Shown here: positions 1-8,616 of the stretch, piece by piece
Layout of the letters: every line of letters begins with the position of its first letter
How positions within the stretch are numbered: position 1 is the stretch's first letter
From: Companilactobacillus allii
GTDB lineage: Bacteria; Bacillota; Bacilli; Lactobacillales; Lactobacillaceae
Direction of reading: 5' to 3'
Assembly (NCBI RefSeq): GCF_001971585.1
Contig: NZ_CP019323.1
Location: 2,160,053-2,224,052 of the forward strand
DNA length: 64,000 nucleotides
Position numbers and translations under genes: made by a program
The notes under the pieces: model-generated
The model's database searches: none
Seen by the model: the letters and a program-made list of their open reading frames with translations, nothing else
Told to the model about the DNA's origin: nothing

Positions 1-923
1 ATCGTTGTACTATGTAATTTTTGGTTAACTATTGTCAAATCACCAAATGGCTCAACACTATTATTAGATCGATTGGTTATTTCGATATTACCGCCCATTT
101 GCTTAATTACATCCAATAAGCCAATTCTAGTTGAGTTTAATCCTACATGTCGAAGTACTAAATGACTGTTTTCTGCTAACAAGGCACCAACGATATAAAA
201 CGCTGCTGATGAAAAATCGCCTGGAATCGTCAAATTTTGACCAATCAATTGAGTATTTTTTGGATTAACGGTAATAACATTTTGATCAGTTACAATATCT
301 GCTCCAAAATAATTTGCCAACACTTCTGTATGATTTCGTGTCGGCATTTTTCGCAGTATTTCAGTTTTTGAATCTGCATATAGACTGGCAAATATCAGTC
401 CACTTTTAATTTGTGCACTAGCTATATCTTGTTGATAAGTTATTCCTTGTAGCTTATTTGAACCTGTAATTTCTAGTGGCAAATAATCACTTGATAACCG
501 GTTTAAGCCAACGCCCATATCAGTCAATAACAATGCCAAGTTATCAAAAGGACGCTTATCTAGAAATTTTCCGCCACTTAAAGTGTATGTATCTGGAATA
601 GTCGATAACATCCCCATTATCAAACTTTGTAATTCTCCTACATTATTTAAATTCAAATTATGTGTAATTGGATTGAATTCATGATTTGACCCCTTAATAA
701 TCATGTCCTTAGTAGTGGGTTCAATATGCATTTTGACACCAAGGTCTTGAAATAACTTAACAGTCGTAGATAGATCCTCTGAAAAAGAAAAATTACTAAT
801 CTGCGTTACGCCTTTGGCTAATGCTCCTAGAATAATTGCTCGATGAGCAATACTTTTATCCCCGGGTACTGTCATTTCGCCCTGAAATCTATATTTCATA
901 GGCTGCGTATTAAAATTGAACAT
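1..923 (-). CDS. aroA: 3-phosphoshikimate 1-carboxyvinyltransferase (EPSP synthase), 3' end missing
   Basis: Joins phosphoenolpyruvate to shikimate 3-phosphate in the cytosolic shikimate pathway to aromatic amino acids. Reading the minus strand from ATG at 923 gives about 307 uninterrupted codons to the window edge, so the C-terminus is outside the window. Near the N-terminus is VPGDKSIAHRA, the family's phosphate-binding motif, with Ala where Ser is usual. SAQIKSGLIFASL and the LDKRPFDNL stretch also fit AroA. GGGTG lies seven bases before the chosen ATG; an in-frame ATG at 899 has no ribosome binding site. A 6-bp stem (934-939 with 947-952) sits just upstream of the start. The gene follows the terminator of the dipeptidase gene, so it should have its own promoter between 930 and 1065. 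Confidence 0.93.
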   Translation of the reverse strand, partial: MFNFNTQPMKYRFQGEMTVPGDKSIAHRAIILGALAKGVTQISNFSFSEDLSTTVKLFQDLGVKMHIEPTTKDMIIKGSNHEFNPITHNLNLNNVGELQSLIMGMLSTIPDTYTLSGGKFLDKRPFDNLALLLTDMGVGLNRLSSDYLPLEITGSNKLQGITYQQDIASAQIKSGLIFASLYADSKTEILRKMPTRNHTEVLANYFGADIVTDQNVITVNPKNTQLIGQNLTIPGDFSSAAFYIVGALLAENSHLVLRHVGLNSTRIGLLDVIKQMGGNIEITNRSNNSVEPFGDLTIVNQKLHSTT

Positions 924-1065
924 ATTATTCACCCGCAAGATAACACCTTGCGTATCCTTTCTGATAAGTTTGATCTTTTAAGATTTCAACGTTTTTTCTT
1001 ACCTTTAAACTAACCAATTTACTAATATAAGACAAATTTTTAGTCTTGATGATTAAAAAACGCAA

Positions 1066-1095
1066 GAAAAAAAGAACTGCTAAAGCAGTTCTTTT
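1066..1095 (-). terminator. Intrinsic terminator after pepV
   Basis: On the minus strand a 9-bp stem (AAGAACTGC with GCAGTTCTT, loop TTTA) is followed by seven or more T. It lies about 50 bases past the dipeptidase stop codon. Confidence 0.9.
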
Positions 1096-1145
1096 AGAAT
1101 ATAAAATATATTATAATACTTCTTTCATTTTTACAAAGTATTTGT

Positions 1146-2480
1146 CTAGACACATAAACGATATACAGCTTCAGCAATTATCTCCATTGCTTTTCTCATA
1201 TCTGCCTTGCTCCAATTTTCATTAACCTGATGCATGAAATCAGGAGTAGTTGGTAGCATTGCACCAAATGCAACACAATTATTCATAGTTCTAGCAAAGG
1301 TTGCACCACCTGAAATAGCTGGTTTAGATTTAGTATCACCTGTTACATCTTGATACGCTGACATTAATGTTTTTACAAGCTCAGTATCAGTTGGAACGTA
1401 CAAAGGTGCTACATAGTCAAAGTTCTCATATTTAATATCAAATGGTTTAACTGCTTCTTCGACTTTTTTAATTAATTCATCGTGGTCCACTTTTACTGGG
1501 ATTCTCATATCAATTTGCAGACGTGATCTTTTGGAATTTATCTCCAAACTCGAAATATTAAAGGTCAATTTACCAGATACATCATCGGATATATCACCCA
1601 ATAAGTTGGTAGCATTAGCATCTTCCCCGAATTTCTTCAAAAATTGAAGGATTTTTACATCTGGAAAAACATCTGCTAAAGCAATACCGAGTCTGACAGT
1701 CGCATTAGTTCCTTCTGGGGCATTCATTGCATGAACTGAGTTACCGTGAATCTCGATACCGTCAGAGGTCATATCAGCATCAAACTTATGATTTTGTAAT
1801 GCTTCAAATACCTCATCTTGCTTTGGACCATTGTAAATTGCTTTACCGGGCACAGCGTTGAAGGCATCTACAATATTAAGATTCAACTCATCAGAACCTT
1901 CACCAACCAAATAAGATTGTTGTAATCCTTTTTCAGCATATATCAATGGGAATTCAGCATCTGGTGCAATTCCCATGTCAATTGGAGATTCAAACTTGTT
2001 ATATTGTGCGAGACATCTCCAAAGTGTTTCTTCGTCAGTACCAAAGATAAAACGAATTTTTTTATTGAAAGTATAGCCAGCATCCATAATGGATTTAACA
2101 GCAAACATTGAGGCAACACTTGGACCTTTATCATCTTGTGTACCACGGCCAAATAACTTTCCATCTTTTTCAACCATCTTGAATGGTTCAGTATTCCAAG
2201 CATCAATATTTCCTGCCGGAACAACATCCATGTGACACACTAAACCAAATATCTGATCACCCTCACCAATATCGGCATAACCATAATAACCCTTAGGATC
2301 AATGTGTGTTGTAAATCCAATACTTTCAGCAATTTCCAAAACCTTTTCTAAGGCCTTTTTAGGACCAGGACCAAATGGTTCATTTTCCCCAGCCTCTTCA
2401 CAATATGAGGGAACTGCAATTACCTTACTTAATTCGTGAATTGCATCATTTTGAACTTTATCTGTGATAAATGTTTTCAT
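1146..2480 (-). CDS. pepV: M20-family dipeptidase, PepV-like
   Basis: Zinc-dependent cytosolic peptidase expected to cleave dipeptides and related short peptides. The 444 residues fit the PepV/Sapep branch of family M20. Metal-ligand motifs are in place: CHMDVVP with H83 and D85, GRGTQDDKGP with D116, GTDEET with E150 (catalytic) and E151, PDAEFP with D174, and H417 in HQVNE. SGGATFART is also typical of the family. The gene lies 38 bases after the YfcC-family carrier with no terminator between, so the two are probably cotranscribed as an uptake-and-hydrolysis pair. This pairing is inference; the carrier's substrate cannot be read from sequence. Confidence 0.92.
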   Translation of the reverse strand: MKTFITDKVQNDAIHELSKVIAVPSYCEEAGENEPFGPGPKKALEKVLEIAESIGFTTHIDPKGYYGYADIGEGDQIFGLVCHMDVVPAGNIDAWNTEPFKMVEKDGKLFGRGTQDDKGPSVASMFAVKSIMDAGYTFNKKIRFIFGTDEETLWRCLAQYNKFESPIDMGIAPDAEFPLIYAEKGLQQSYLVGEGSDELNLNIVDAFNAVPGKAIYNGPKQDEVFEALQNHKFDADMTSDGIEIHGNSVHAMNAPEGTNATVRLGIALADVFPDVKILQFLKKFGEDANATNLLGDISDDVSGKLTFNISSLEINSKRSRLQIDMRIPVKVDHDELIKKVEEAVKPFDIKYENFDYVAPLYVPTDTELVKTLMSAYQDVTGDTKSKPAISGGATFARTMNNCVAFGAMLPTTPDFMHQVNENWSKADMRKAMEIIAEAVYRLCV

Positions 2481-2518
2481 TATGGAACCCCTTTCAAGTT
2501 AATAACTCTATTATTTCA

Positions 2519-4021
2519 TTACAGCATCGAAACAACAACCAAATATCCAGCAACAACAACAAATAGTATTACCATTAACTTCCACATGTACTTCCACCAA
2601 GAAACGATATTAACGTGTCCGATGGCAAGTGCACCCATAACAACACCTGAAGTTGGTGTGATCAAATTGACCCAGCCAGAAGCTGCTTGATAGGCTGTGA
2701 TTACAAGAGATCCATCAACACCAGAGAATTTACCTAGTGGTCCCATAATTCCCATAGTAGCGGCAGCTAATCCCGATGTAGATGGAATCAAAAATGACAT
2801 AGGAATATAGAATATAAATGTTAACACAATGAATACAGCTGAAGATAAGTGTTGTAGTCCTGTTTCACCGAAGTGAAGTACAGTCGCTGTGATATAACCA
2901 TTGTTCATTATTACCTGAATACCACGAGCAACACAGACGATAATTGCTACACTCAAAAATTCTCCCATACCTTCCATGAATGCATTGATATATTCTGATT
3001 CACTCATATGGAATACAAACATGACAATAACTGACATTAAGAAGAACAATGTTGTTATTTCTGAGAAGTACCATGTACCCAGTGGTGCAATATCTTGACC
3101 AATTAATGCACCTAAGAAAGGTACATTTGTAAGCCACTTAGTAAAGCTGTCGAAAAATGTCCAACTTGAATTAAGGTTACTCCAAGGAATCAATCCAGCA
3201 ATCATAATTACAAAGGTTGCTCCAAATAACCAGATAACGATTTTTTGACCTCTAGACAATACATGATCATCAGACTCTTGTTTCATTGAGAAATCTTCAA
3301 GGTCCTTTTGACGATGTTCAAATACATATGACGCTGAGGGATCTTTTTTGACCTTAGCAGCATAGTGCATAACATAAAAGATACTAATAGCTGTGGTAAT
3401 TATTAATAGCACCAATCTAGAAATAAGTCCCTGTCCTGGTGAGATATTAATAGTCTGTGAAGCAACTCCAGTAGCAAATGGGTTAACTGTTGATGCCAAA
3501 CATCCCACCTGAGTACCTATAAGTGCAATTGAAATTGCCGTAATCGAATCATAACCAACGCTGATCATAACTGGGATTAAGATTGGATAAAAAGCAATCG
3601 TCTCTTCACCCATACCAAATGTTGATCCACCAATGGCAAACAATATCATTAAAATTGGAATAATGGCTTTTTCTTTACCATTATTATTTTTTATAATTGC
3701 AGAAATACCATCATCGATGGCTCTTGTCTTATTTACAACTCCCAAGAATCCACCGATCACTAAAATAAATAATGAAATTGAGATTGAACCATCTGTATTT
3801 GCTGTACCAACCATCCCATTGACTGGAGCCATAAATACATCCCAAATTCCTTGAGGACTGTTAGTACGTGCCCTATAAGTTCCCGAAATAATATTTCCAG
3901 CTTTTGTTGTTGCATATTGACCTGCAGGAATTATCCATGTCAATATGGCTACCAAAATAATAAGGAAAAACAAGATCGTGTATGCTGAAGGCATTTTAAA
4001 CTTCTTTACTGTTTTATTCAT
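2519..4021 (-). CDS. YfcC/ArcD/DcuC-family membrane carrier
   Basis: A 500-residue integral membrane protein with about 12 hydrophobic segments. It matches the YfcC group of the C4-dicarboxylate anaerobic carrier-like family, which also holds arginine/ornithine and dicarboxylate carriers. The short cytoplasmic N-terminus (MNKTVKKFKMPSAYT) leads into the first segment, which ends in WIIPAGQY, a family signature. GGSTFGMGEETIAFYP and LIPSTSGLAAATMGIMGPL resemble the re-entrant substrate motifs of the family. A charged loop around residues 225-255 splits the two halves. GGAGGAG precedes the ATG. It is the first gene of a probable two-gene operon with the downstream dipeptidase, so a peptide or amino-acid substrate is plausible but unproven. 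Confidence 0.85.
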   Translation of the reverse strand: MNKTVKKFKMPSAYTILFFLIILVAILTWIIPAGQYATTKAGNIISGTYRARTNSPQGIWDVFMAPVNGMVGTANTDGSISISLFILVIGGFLGVVNKTRAIDDGISAIIKNNNGKEKAIIPILMILFAIGGSTFGMGEETIAFYPILIPVMISVGYDSITAISIALIGTQVGCLASTVNPFATGVASQTINISPGQGLISRLVLLIITTAISIFYVMHYAAKVKKDPSASYVFEHRQKDLEDFSMKQESDDHVLSRGQKIVIWLFGATFVIMIAGLIPWSNLNSSWTFFDSFTKWLTNVPFLGALIGQDIAPLGTWYFSEITTLFFLMSVIVMFVFHMSESEYINAFMEGMGEFLSVAIIVCVARGIQVIMNNGYITATVLHFGETGLQHLSSAVFIVLTFIFYIPMSFLIPSTSGLAAATMGIMGPLGKFSGVDGSLVITAYQAASGWVNLITPTSGVVMGALAIGHVNIVSWWKYMWKLMVILFVVVAGYLVVVSML

Positions 4022-4082
4022 ATTTTCTCCTCCCTGAATAAAAGTACAAATTACAGCTTAAACAATTTATTCATTTAATACA

Positions 4083-4157
4083 ACGTTTTCAAAATGATTT
4101 TAAAACAAATTTACTTAAAAAATGCTAAAATAAATTTTATTTGTGAAAACGGTTGCT
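4083..4157. promoter_or_regulatory. Divergent promoter region with two inverted TGAAAACG boxes
   Basis: Between the carrier (minus) and the unknown membrane gene (plus), TGAAAACG occurs at 4144-4151 on the plus strand and at 4084-4091 on the minus strand. The first extends to TGAAAACGGTTGCT, which differs from the cre consensus TGWNANCGNTNWCA at two positions. The minus-strand copy overlaps a plausible -35 TTGAAA spaced 17 bases from TAAATT for the carrier gene. Assignment to CcpA is weak. Confidence 0.35.
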
Positions 4158-4197
4158 TACAGCTACAATTAAGATAATAGAAAATACGGGTGATAAG

Positions 4198-4737
4198 ATG
4201 AATAGCACGATTACGTTTGGTAGAGAAATAAATCATGGGCCTCTGTTCAGAAGTATCCTGATAAGCGCAATTTTGGGAATTGCCAGTTCATTTGCAAACA
4301 ACAAAATTGGAATAACAATATTTTTGATCATTTTATTTGTAATGCTCTTTATTTATTATCCTAGTTATCTGCCACTTTTATATGGTTATTGGATACTTGA
4401 AAAACACGGCATTACTTACTACGATATGAGTTCTTATCGTGCCAAATTAAAATTGATTTTTTTGGCAAAACAATCAAAATTACAATTCATCAGTTATTCG
4501 CAGATTCATAATTTTACAGTGAAAACAGAGAATAAAACTTATTCTGTTGAAGATATCACGACCTTAAATAATACTAAGCAATCACACTTTGTTTGGCTGA
4601 GAAAACCTTTAAACTTAGAGATTCAGTTAAAAAGCCACAATATAAATCTTGATATGTCTTTTGATCAGCTACATGATAATAAAAATATTCAAGCACGAGT
4701 AATGAATGTTTCTAATATATTGGAAGAAAAAATATAA
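4198..4737 (+). CDS. Unknown protein with N-terminal membrane segments
   Basis: I do not recognise the family. The 179-residue protein has a polar start (MNSTITFGREINHGP), then two or three hydrophobic segments between about residues 18 and 70, and a polar C-terminal domain rich in Lys, Asn and Gln. This resembles small membrane proteins with a cytoplasmic PH-like (YcxB/DUF304-type) domain, but I cannot confirm that. ATG at 4198 is preceded by GGGTGA; an in-frame TTG at 4153 would add 15 residues but lacks a binding site. It is monocistronic, divergent from the carrier operon, and shares a bidirectional terminator with the NADH oxidase gene. Confidence 0.7.
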   Translation: MNSTITFGREINHGPLFRSILISAILGIASSFANNKIGITIFLIILFVMLFIYYPSYLPLLYGYWILEKHGITYYDMSSYRAKLKLIFLAKQSKLQFISYSQIHNFTVKTENKTYSVEDITTLNNTKQSHFVWLRKPLNLEIQLKSHNINLDMSFDQLHDNKNIQARVMNVSNILEEKI

Positions 4738-4758
4738 TAATTTACTATTTCATCCAAC

Positions 4759-4788
4759 AAAAAAAGTCAGCTTAACCTGACTTTTTTT
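4759..4788. terminator. Bidirectional terminator
   Basis: AAAAAGTCAG and CTGACTTTTTT form a stem around CTTAAC, with A and T runs on the two sides. It serves the plus gene ending at 4737 and the minus gene ending at 4799. Confidence 0.9.
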
Positions 4789-4798
4789 AATTACATTC

Positions 4799-6154
4799 TT
4801 ATGTTCTTAGATATCCCTTTTCCTGATCAACTGCTTTTTGACCAGCCAGATTCAAGTAATCGAATGGTCCATTAAAATTAGGTGAAAATAACATATCTAT
4901 CATTGCCAATTGATCTATTGTGCCTCCGTATTGCATCAATACCGAAATCGTATTGGCTGATTGAGATACATCGTGTTGAGACATTAATTGTGCCCCTAGA
5001 ACTTTACGATTATTTTTATCATATATCAATTCAACAACTACATTATAAGAATCAGGCATAAATTCAAGGCGATATGGTCCTTCATATACAACGCTTGCAG
5101 CATTAAAATTGGCCTCTTTAGCCTGAGATAATGTCAAGCCTGTACTAGCCACGGTATTACCGAATACAAGTATTCCAGTCGTAGCTTGAGTCCCGATTGA
5201 CCTTAAACGACGTTCAAATATATTGATTCCCGCTAAAGTACCCTGTCGAACAGCATGAGATACTAATGGAGAATAGGAAGTCGAACTTGTTGGATTAAAA
5301 TGAATAACTGAAGCATCCCCTGCAGCAAGAATATCAGGATTAGATGTTTGCATATAATCATCAGTTATAATTGCATCATTTTCAGCCATATCAACTTGGC
5401 CCTGCAAAAGTTCCGTTTGTGGGATCATCCCTGCTCCAATAGCTGCTATATCAACTTCGTAATTACCATCTTTTGTAGTAATCAACAATTTATTGTTCGC
5501 TGTATCCTTAAAAGAAGTGACTTTTGAATTAGTTAATACTTGAACTCCGTTTGAAATCAATTCTTCTTTTATTTTATTAGAAATTAACGGCTCTACATAT
5601 TTATCCAACAAGTATGGTGACTTTTGGACTAATAACACTTTATGACCAGATTTAGAATATCCTTGTGCTAATTCAACACCCACATAACCACCGCCAATAA
5701 TGGCAATTTGTTGATTTTCACTTGTATATTCACATAAATTATTTGCTTGATCATATGTTTTACATAGTAAAACTTTTGGATTCTCAATCCCTGGAATAGC
5801 TGGAATAGCAGTAATTGATCCTGTAGCCATAATCAATTTGTCATATGTAGTGGTTTCCATTTCTTTAGTAAGCAAGTTTTGAACTAGTATTGTATGTTTA
5901 ACAGAATCTACTTGGATAACGTCATGATTGATTTCCATAGTGACCCCTTGTTCCTCAAAATCATCAGGCTCTACATAACGTGCATCAGAAAGCTTCTCTA
6001 CTGTACCTTCAATGTGTAAATATGTTGCACAAGATAAATAAGAAATATTACTTTGTCTCTCATAAACAGTAATTTTAGTATCAGGATAATATTTTAAGAT
6101 TTGTCTAACTGCCTCAATACCGGCATGCGTACAACCAATGACAACAACTTTCAT
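4799..6154 (-). CDS. nox: NADH oxidase-type FAD/NAD(P)-disulfide oxidoreductase
   Basis: Flavoprotein of the water-forming NADH oxidase, NADH peroxidase and CoA-disulfide reductase family. It likely reoxidises NADH with O2 in the cytosol, sparing pyruvate from reduction to lactate. With the ATG at 6154 the protein has 451 residues. It begins VVVIGCTHAG (FAD Rossmann motif) and carries the single redox cysteine C42 in SYLSCATYL. IIGGGYVGVELA is the NADH-binding motif and ILAAGDAS the second FAD motif, followed by a C-terminal dimerisation domain. An ATG four codons earlier (6166) is possible; neither start has a strong ribosome binding site. It is monocistronic. A peroxidase or CoA-disulfide reductase role cannot be excluded from sequence alone. 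Confidence 0.85.
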   Translation of the reverse strand: MKVVVIGCTHAGIEAVRQILKYYPDTKITVYERQSNISYLSCATYLHIEGTVEKLSDARYVEPDDFEEQGVTMEINHDVIQVDSVKHTILVQNLLTKEMETTTYDKLIMATGSITAIPAIPGIENPKVLLCKTYDQANNLCEYTSENQQIAIIGGGYVGVELAQGYSKSGHKVLLVQKSPYLLDKYVEPLISNKIKEELISNGVQVLTNSKVTSFKDTANNKLLITTKDGNYEVDIAAIGAGMIPQTELLQGQVDMAENDAIITDDYMQTSNPDILAAGDASVIHFNPTSSTSYSPLVSHAVRQGTLAGINIFERRLRSIGTQATTGILVFGNTVASTGLTLSQAKEANFNAASVVYEGPYRLEFMPDSYNVVVELIYDKNNRKVLGAQLMSQHDVSQSANTISVLMQYGGTIDQLAMIDMLFSPNFNGPFDYLNLAGQKAVDQEKGYLRT

Positions 6155-6246
6155 AAAATAAATCATTTCTTTCTATCATTTATTGGATAAACATAGTATA
6201 CTGTTCTTCTGCAAGATATTAAATAGTATATTACGGAGGCATTTTA

Positions 6247-6939
6247 TTGATTCCAACTTATCGTTACTTTGTTCAACCACAAATTGATGCAAAAACTAAT
6301 ACAATTGTTAGCTATGAACTATTGATGAAACAGCTAACTTCACAGGGATGGCGTCTGCCTGAATCATTTACATCAATTGACCCTCAAATAATTGCTGATC
6401 TTTTAGTAGAGACTACCAAAGTGCTTTCACTTAAGGTACGTCGCTGTTCAGTAAATATCAATCGTGAACAATTAATGACAACTCCAATTGCTGAGGCCAT
6501 AATTAAAAGTCAAAAACAATTATATCCAACTAAGCTTATTGTTGAATTAACTGAAGAAGATGGTCCACAAAAATACTCGATTGAAGATTTACTACCAAGA
6601 TTGAAATCATTTGTAAAAAAGGGAATGCAGCTTTCACTCGATGATGTTGGAACCGGTAATAATTACTTCCATGAAATCCAAGAGTTACTACCTCTTGCTT
6701 CAGAAATAAAGTTTGCCTTACAAAACTTCAATAAAGAATTTAAAGATCCCAAGATTCAGCAAAAAATCCACTTTTGGCACGCAATCAGTATCGAATATGG
6801 ATTACGTTTAGTACTTGAAGGAATTGAAGATCACTCTGATAATAAATTAAGCAATGAACTCGGTATAAAACTTAAACAAGGTTACTATTTTAGTAGACCA
6901 CAATTATTAAATTTACCGCAAGATTCTATTGCCGTATAA
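6247..6939 (+). CDS. Stand-alone EAL-domain protein
   Basis: The 230-residue protein is one EAL domain, the fold of cyclic-di-GMP phosphodiesterases, with no GGDEF, sensor or membrane part. Most catalytic positions are kept: E24 in YELLMK, N70 in SVNIN, E100 in VELTEED, D132 and D133 in LDDVGTG, K155, E191 in LEGIED and Q211 in QGYYF. The usual KID motif reads KFA, so a conserved metal-site Asp is Ala157. It could be a weak phosphodiesterase, a c-di-GMP-binding protein without activity, or a partner-binding EAL. The start is TTG at 6247 with GGAGG seven bases upstream. No c-di-GMP synthase is seen in the window. Confidence 0.85.
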   Translation: MIPTYRYFVQPQIDAKTNTIVSYELLMKQLTSQGWRLPESFTSIDPQIIADLLVETTKVLSLKVRRCSVNINREQLMTTPIAEAIIKSQKQLYPTKLIVELTEEDGPQKYSIEDLLPRLKSFVKKGMQLSLDDVGTGNNYFHEIQELLPLASEIKFALQNFNKEFKDPKIQQKIHFWHAISIEYGLRLVLEGIEDHSDNKLSNELGIKLKQGYYFSRPQLLNLPQDSIAV

Positions 6940-6944
6940 ACGAG

Positions 6945-7241
6945 AGTATGAAAATGCACGGATAATTTCCGAGCATTAAAAAAATAATGGGGTTGTGACA
7001 TAACTCCTTTTCTACTCAAACTTGCAGTGAAAACGCGTGCCAAAACACAATTTTCTCCCTATAAGTCCAAAAAACCGATATTTACTTACGTAAATACCGG
7101 CTCTTTGGACTTATAAACGAAAACTGAACGTGTTTTGTCACGCTCTCATTATTTTTTTTAAGCGGAAGAAATTGTGCATTTTCACACGTTTAGCTGCAAA
7201 TTTGGGTAAAAAAGGAGCCATGTCACAACCCTATTTTTTAA
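6945..7241. repeat. Nested inverted-repeat element, copy A of the TTTACGTAAGTAAA family
   Basis: A gene-free stretch between convergent genes. The outer arms are near-identical inverted copies: GGGTTGTGACAT near 6991 and ATGTCACAACCC near 7230, each continuing inward for about 40 bases (CTCCTTTT, CAAA, TTGCAG, AAACG). In the centre AAGTCC..GGACTT (about 7062-7113) folds around ATTTACTTACGTAAATACCGG-like sequence. Read on the minus strand, the central 120 bases match the repeats at 11405 and 53277. A further copy of TGAAAATGCAC..TTAAAAAAATAATG occurs at the left edge and again, inverted, inside the right arm. There is no ORF. It probably terminates both neighbouring genes. Confidence 0.8.
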
Positions 7242-8615
7242 TTAGTACAACTTAACTGCACCAGATAAAGCCCTTGCGTTAATCGTGTGAACTGGGTTAT
7301 CACCAATAAATCCATCTTTAAAATCAAAAGTATCATGATTAAGGATTGCACCTTCTGGTGAACGGACCGTTCCACTTTTAGCCTGTAGATCAAATTTATA
7401 GTTATCAGTAAGCATGTTAAGTTTTACAGCCCCACTATGAGAATCAATATTTAAATCTCCAGTAAGTTCACTAATACTTAATGTGACTGCACCTGAATGA
7501 CTTTCGATCGTACCACTACCGCCTAACTTTTCTCCACGTACCGAACCGCTGTGAGCTTTGATTTCAAACTCATTGCCAAGTACATTTTCGATCCTAATTG
7601 CTCCACTATGAGCTAACAGTTGTAATAAATCATCAGCTTTAACATTTTTGATTTTTATTTTGCCAGACTGCGCCTTAACTGAGAAATTATTAACTGAAAC
7701 ATTATTGAAGTATCCATTTCCACTATTGATTGTTGTCTTAATAATGCCCATATTACTAATACCATCAATATAAAGATTACCTGCAACACTTGTGATGCGC
7801 ATATCTCCTAAAAATGTCTTAGGGATAAGGATCTGAGTTCTAACCTTCAAATGTAAGAACTTAGGAAAACGTCCTTGCTTGATTTTTAGTGTACCCTCAT
7901 CAACTTTAGTTCGAGCAAAGTAATCTGGATTATTACGAGACATATATTCTCTCAAAATAACCTTGTCACCATTACTTGGAAGAATTTTAACAGTAGCGAA
8001 TCCATATGAGATATCTAGTCTTTTAATATCAGAAATTTCAAATGACTTTTCATTTACTAGATCAAGCGTCTCAACATAGATCTCTGTATCTACGTTGTGA
8101 TCAAATGACTCATCGAATTTAGAAAATGTATCATTAACTTTACTTTTATTTTTTTCGAAGTTTATTCCACGGCCATCAATTGTCATATTACCTACTTTGA
8201 CACCATTTTCATCCGCACGAAATACTTTACCATTGTTAATCGATACTCCAGAACCATCAGCCCTAAATGAATTACCTTTATTGATAAAAACACCTTTTTT
8301 ATCGATTTTTAGCTTATCACCACCATCAATGGTTATACCGGATTGATTAATATCAATATGATGACCTTCATTGCTATTTTCTTCAGGATCATCTTGCATC
8401 ACATCATCGATCAAGTCAGTAATATCACCGAATTCATCAAATGCTTTATCTACAGCACTTTCTTCAGACATTCCATCTTTAAATTTATCTTCTGCTGAGG
8501 AGATCAAGTCTGATTTCAATTCTGCTGCTAACTCATGAATATCAGATGTTTGGGGGTAATCCTCAAATATTTCGGATAGTTTTTCTTTTACTAAATCTAC
8601 AATTTTTTCGTTCAT
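7242..8615 (-). CDS. HAAS (DUF1700)-DUF4097 (toastRack) type protein
   Basis: Likely a membrane-stress or envelope-signalling partner of the PadR regulator encoded just upstream. Residues 1-80 form a helical HAAS/DUF1700-like domain (IHELAAELKSDLI, AVDKAFDEFGDITDLIDDV). Residues 85-165 are short degenerate repeats of the form IDxxGVxINxG. From about residue 190 the protein is a DUF4097-type beta-repeat domain with recurring HSGAV/HSGSV turns every 18-20 residues. No signal peptide or membrane span is visible, so it appears cytoplasmic or peripheral. Start ATG at 8615 follows the PadR stop codon by one base and has GGAAGG upstream, so translation is probably coupled. Its exact role is unknown. 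Confidence 0.85.
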   Translation of the reverse strand: MNEKIVDLVKEKLSEIFEDYPQTSDIHELAAELKSDLISSAEDKFKDGMSEESAVDKAFDEFGDITDLIDDVMQDDPEENSNEGHHIDINQSGITIDGGDKLKIDKKGVFINKGNSFRADGSGVSINNGKVFRADENGVKVGNMTIDGRGINFEKNKSKVNDTFSKFDESFDHNVDTEIYVETLDLVNEKSFEISDIKRLDISYGFATVKILPSNGDKVILREYMSRNNPDYFARTKVDEGTLKIKQGRFPKFLHLKVRTQILIPKTFLGDMRITSVAGNLYIDGISNMGIIKTTINSGNGYFNNVSVNNFSVKAQSGKIKIKNVKADDLLQLLAHSGAIRIENVLGNEFEIKAHSGSVRGEKLGGSGTIESHSGAVTLSISELTGDLNIDSHSGAVKLNMLTDNYKFDLQAKSGTVRSPEGAILNHDTFDFKDGFIGDNPVHTINARALSGAVKLY

Positions 8616-8616
8616 A

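Noticed and set aside
934-952. CGCAAG/CTTGCG stem before aroA as a riboswitch
   Set aside because: Six base pairs with no conserved loop or alternative pairing visible; too little to call more than a small hairpin.
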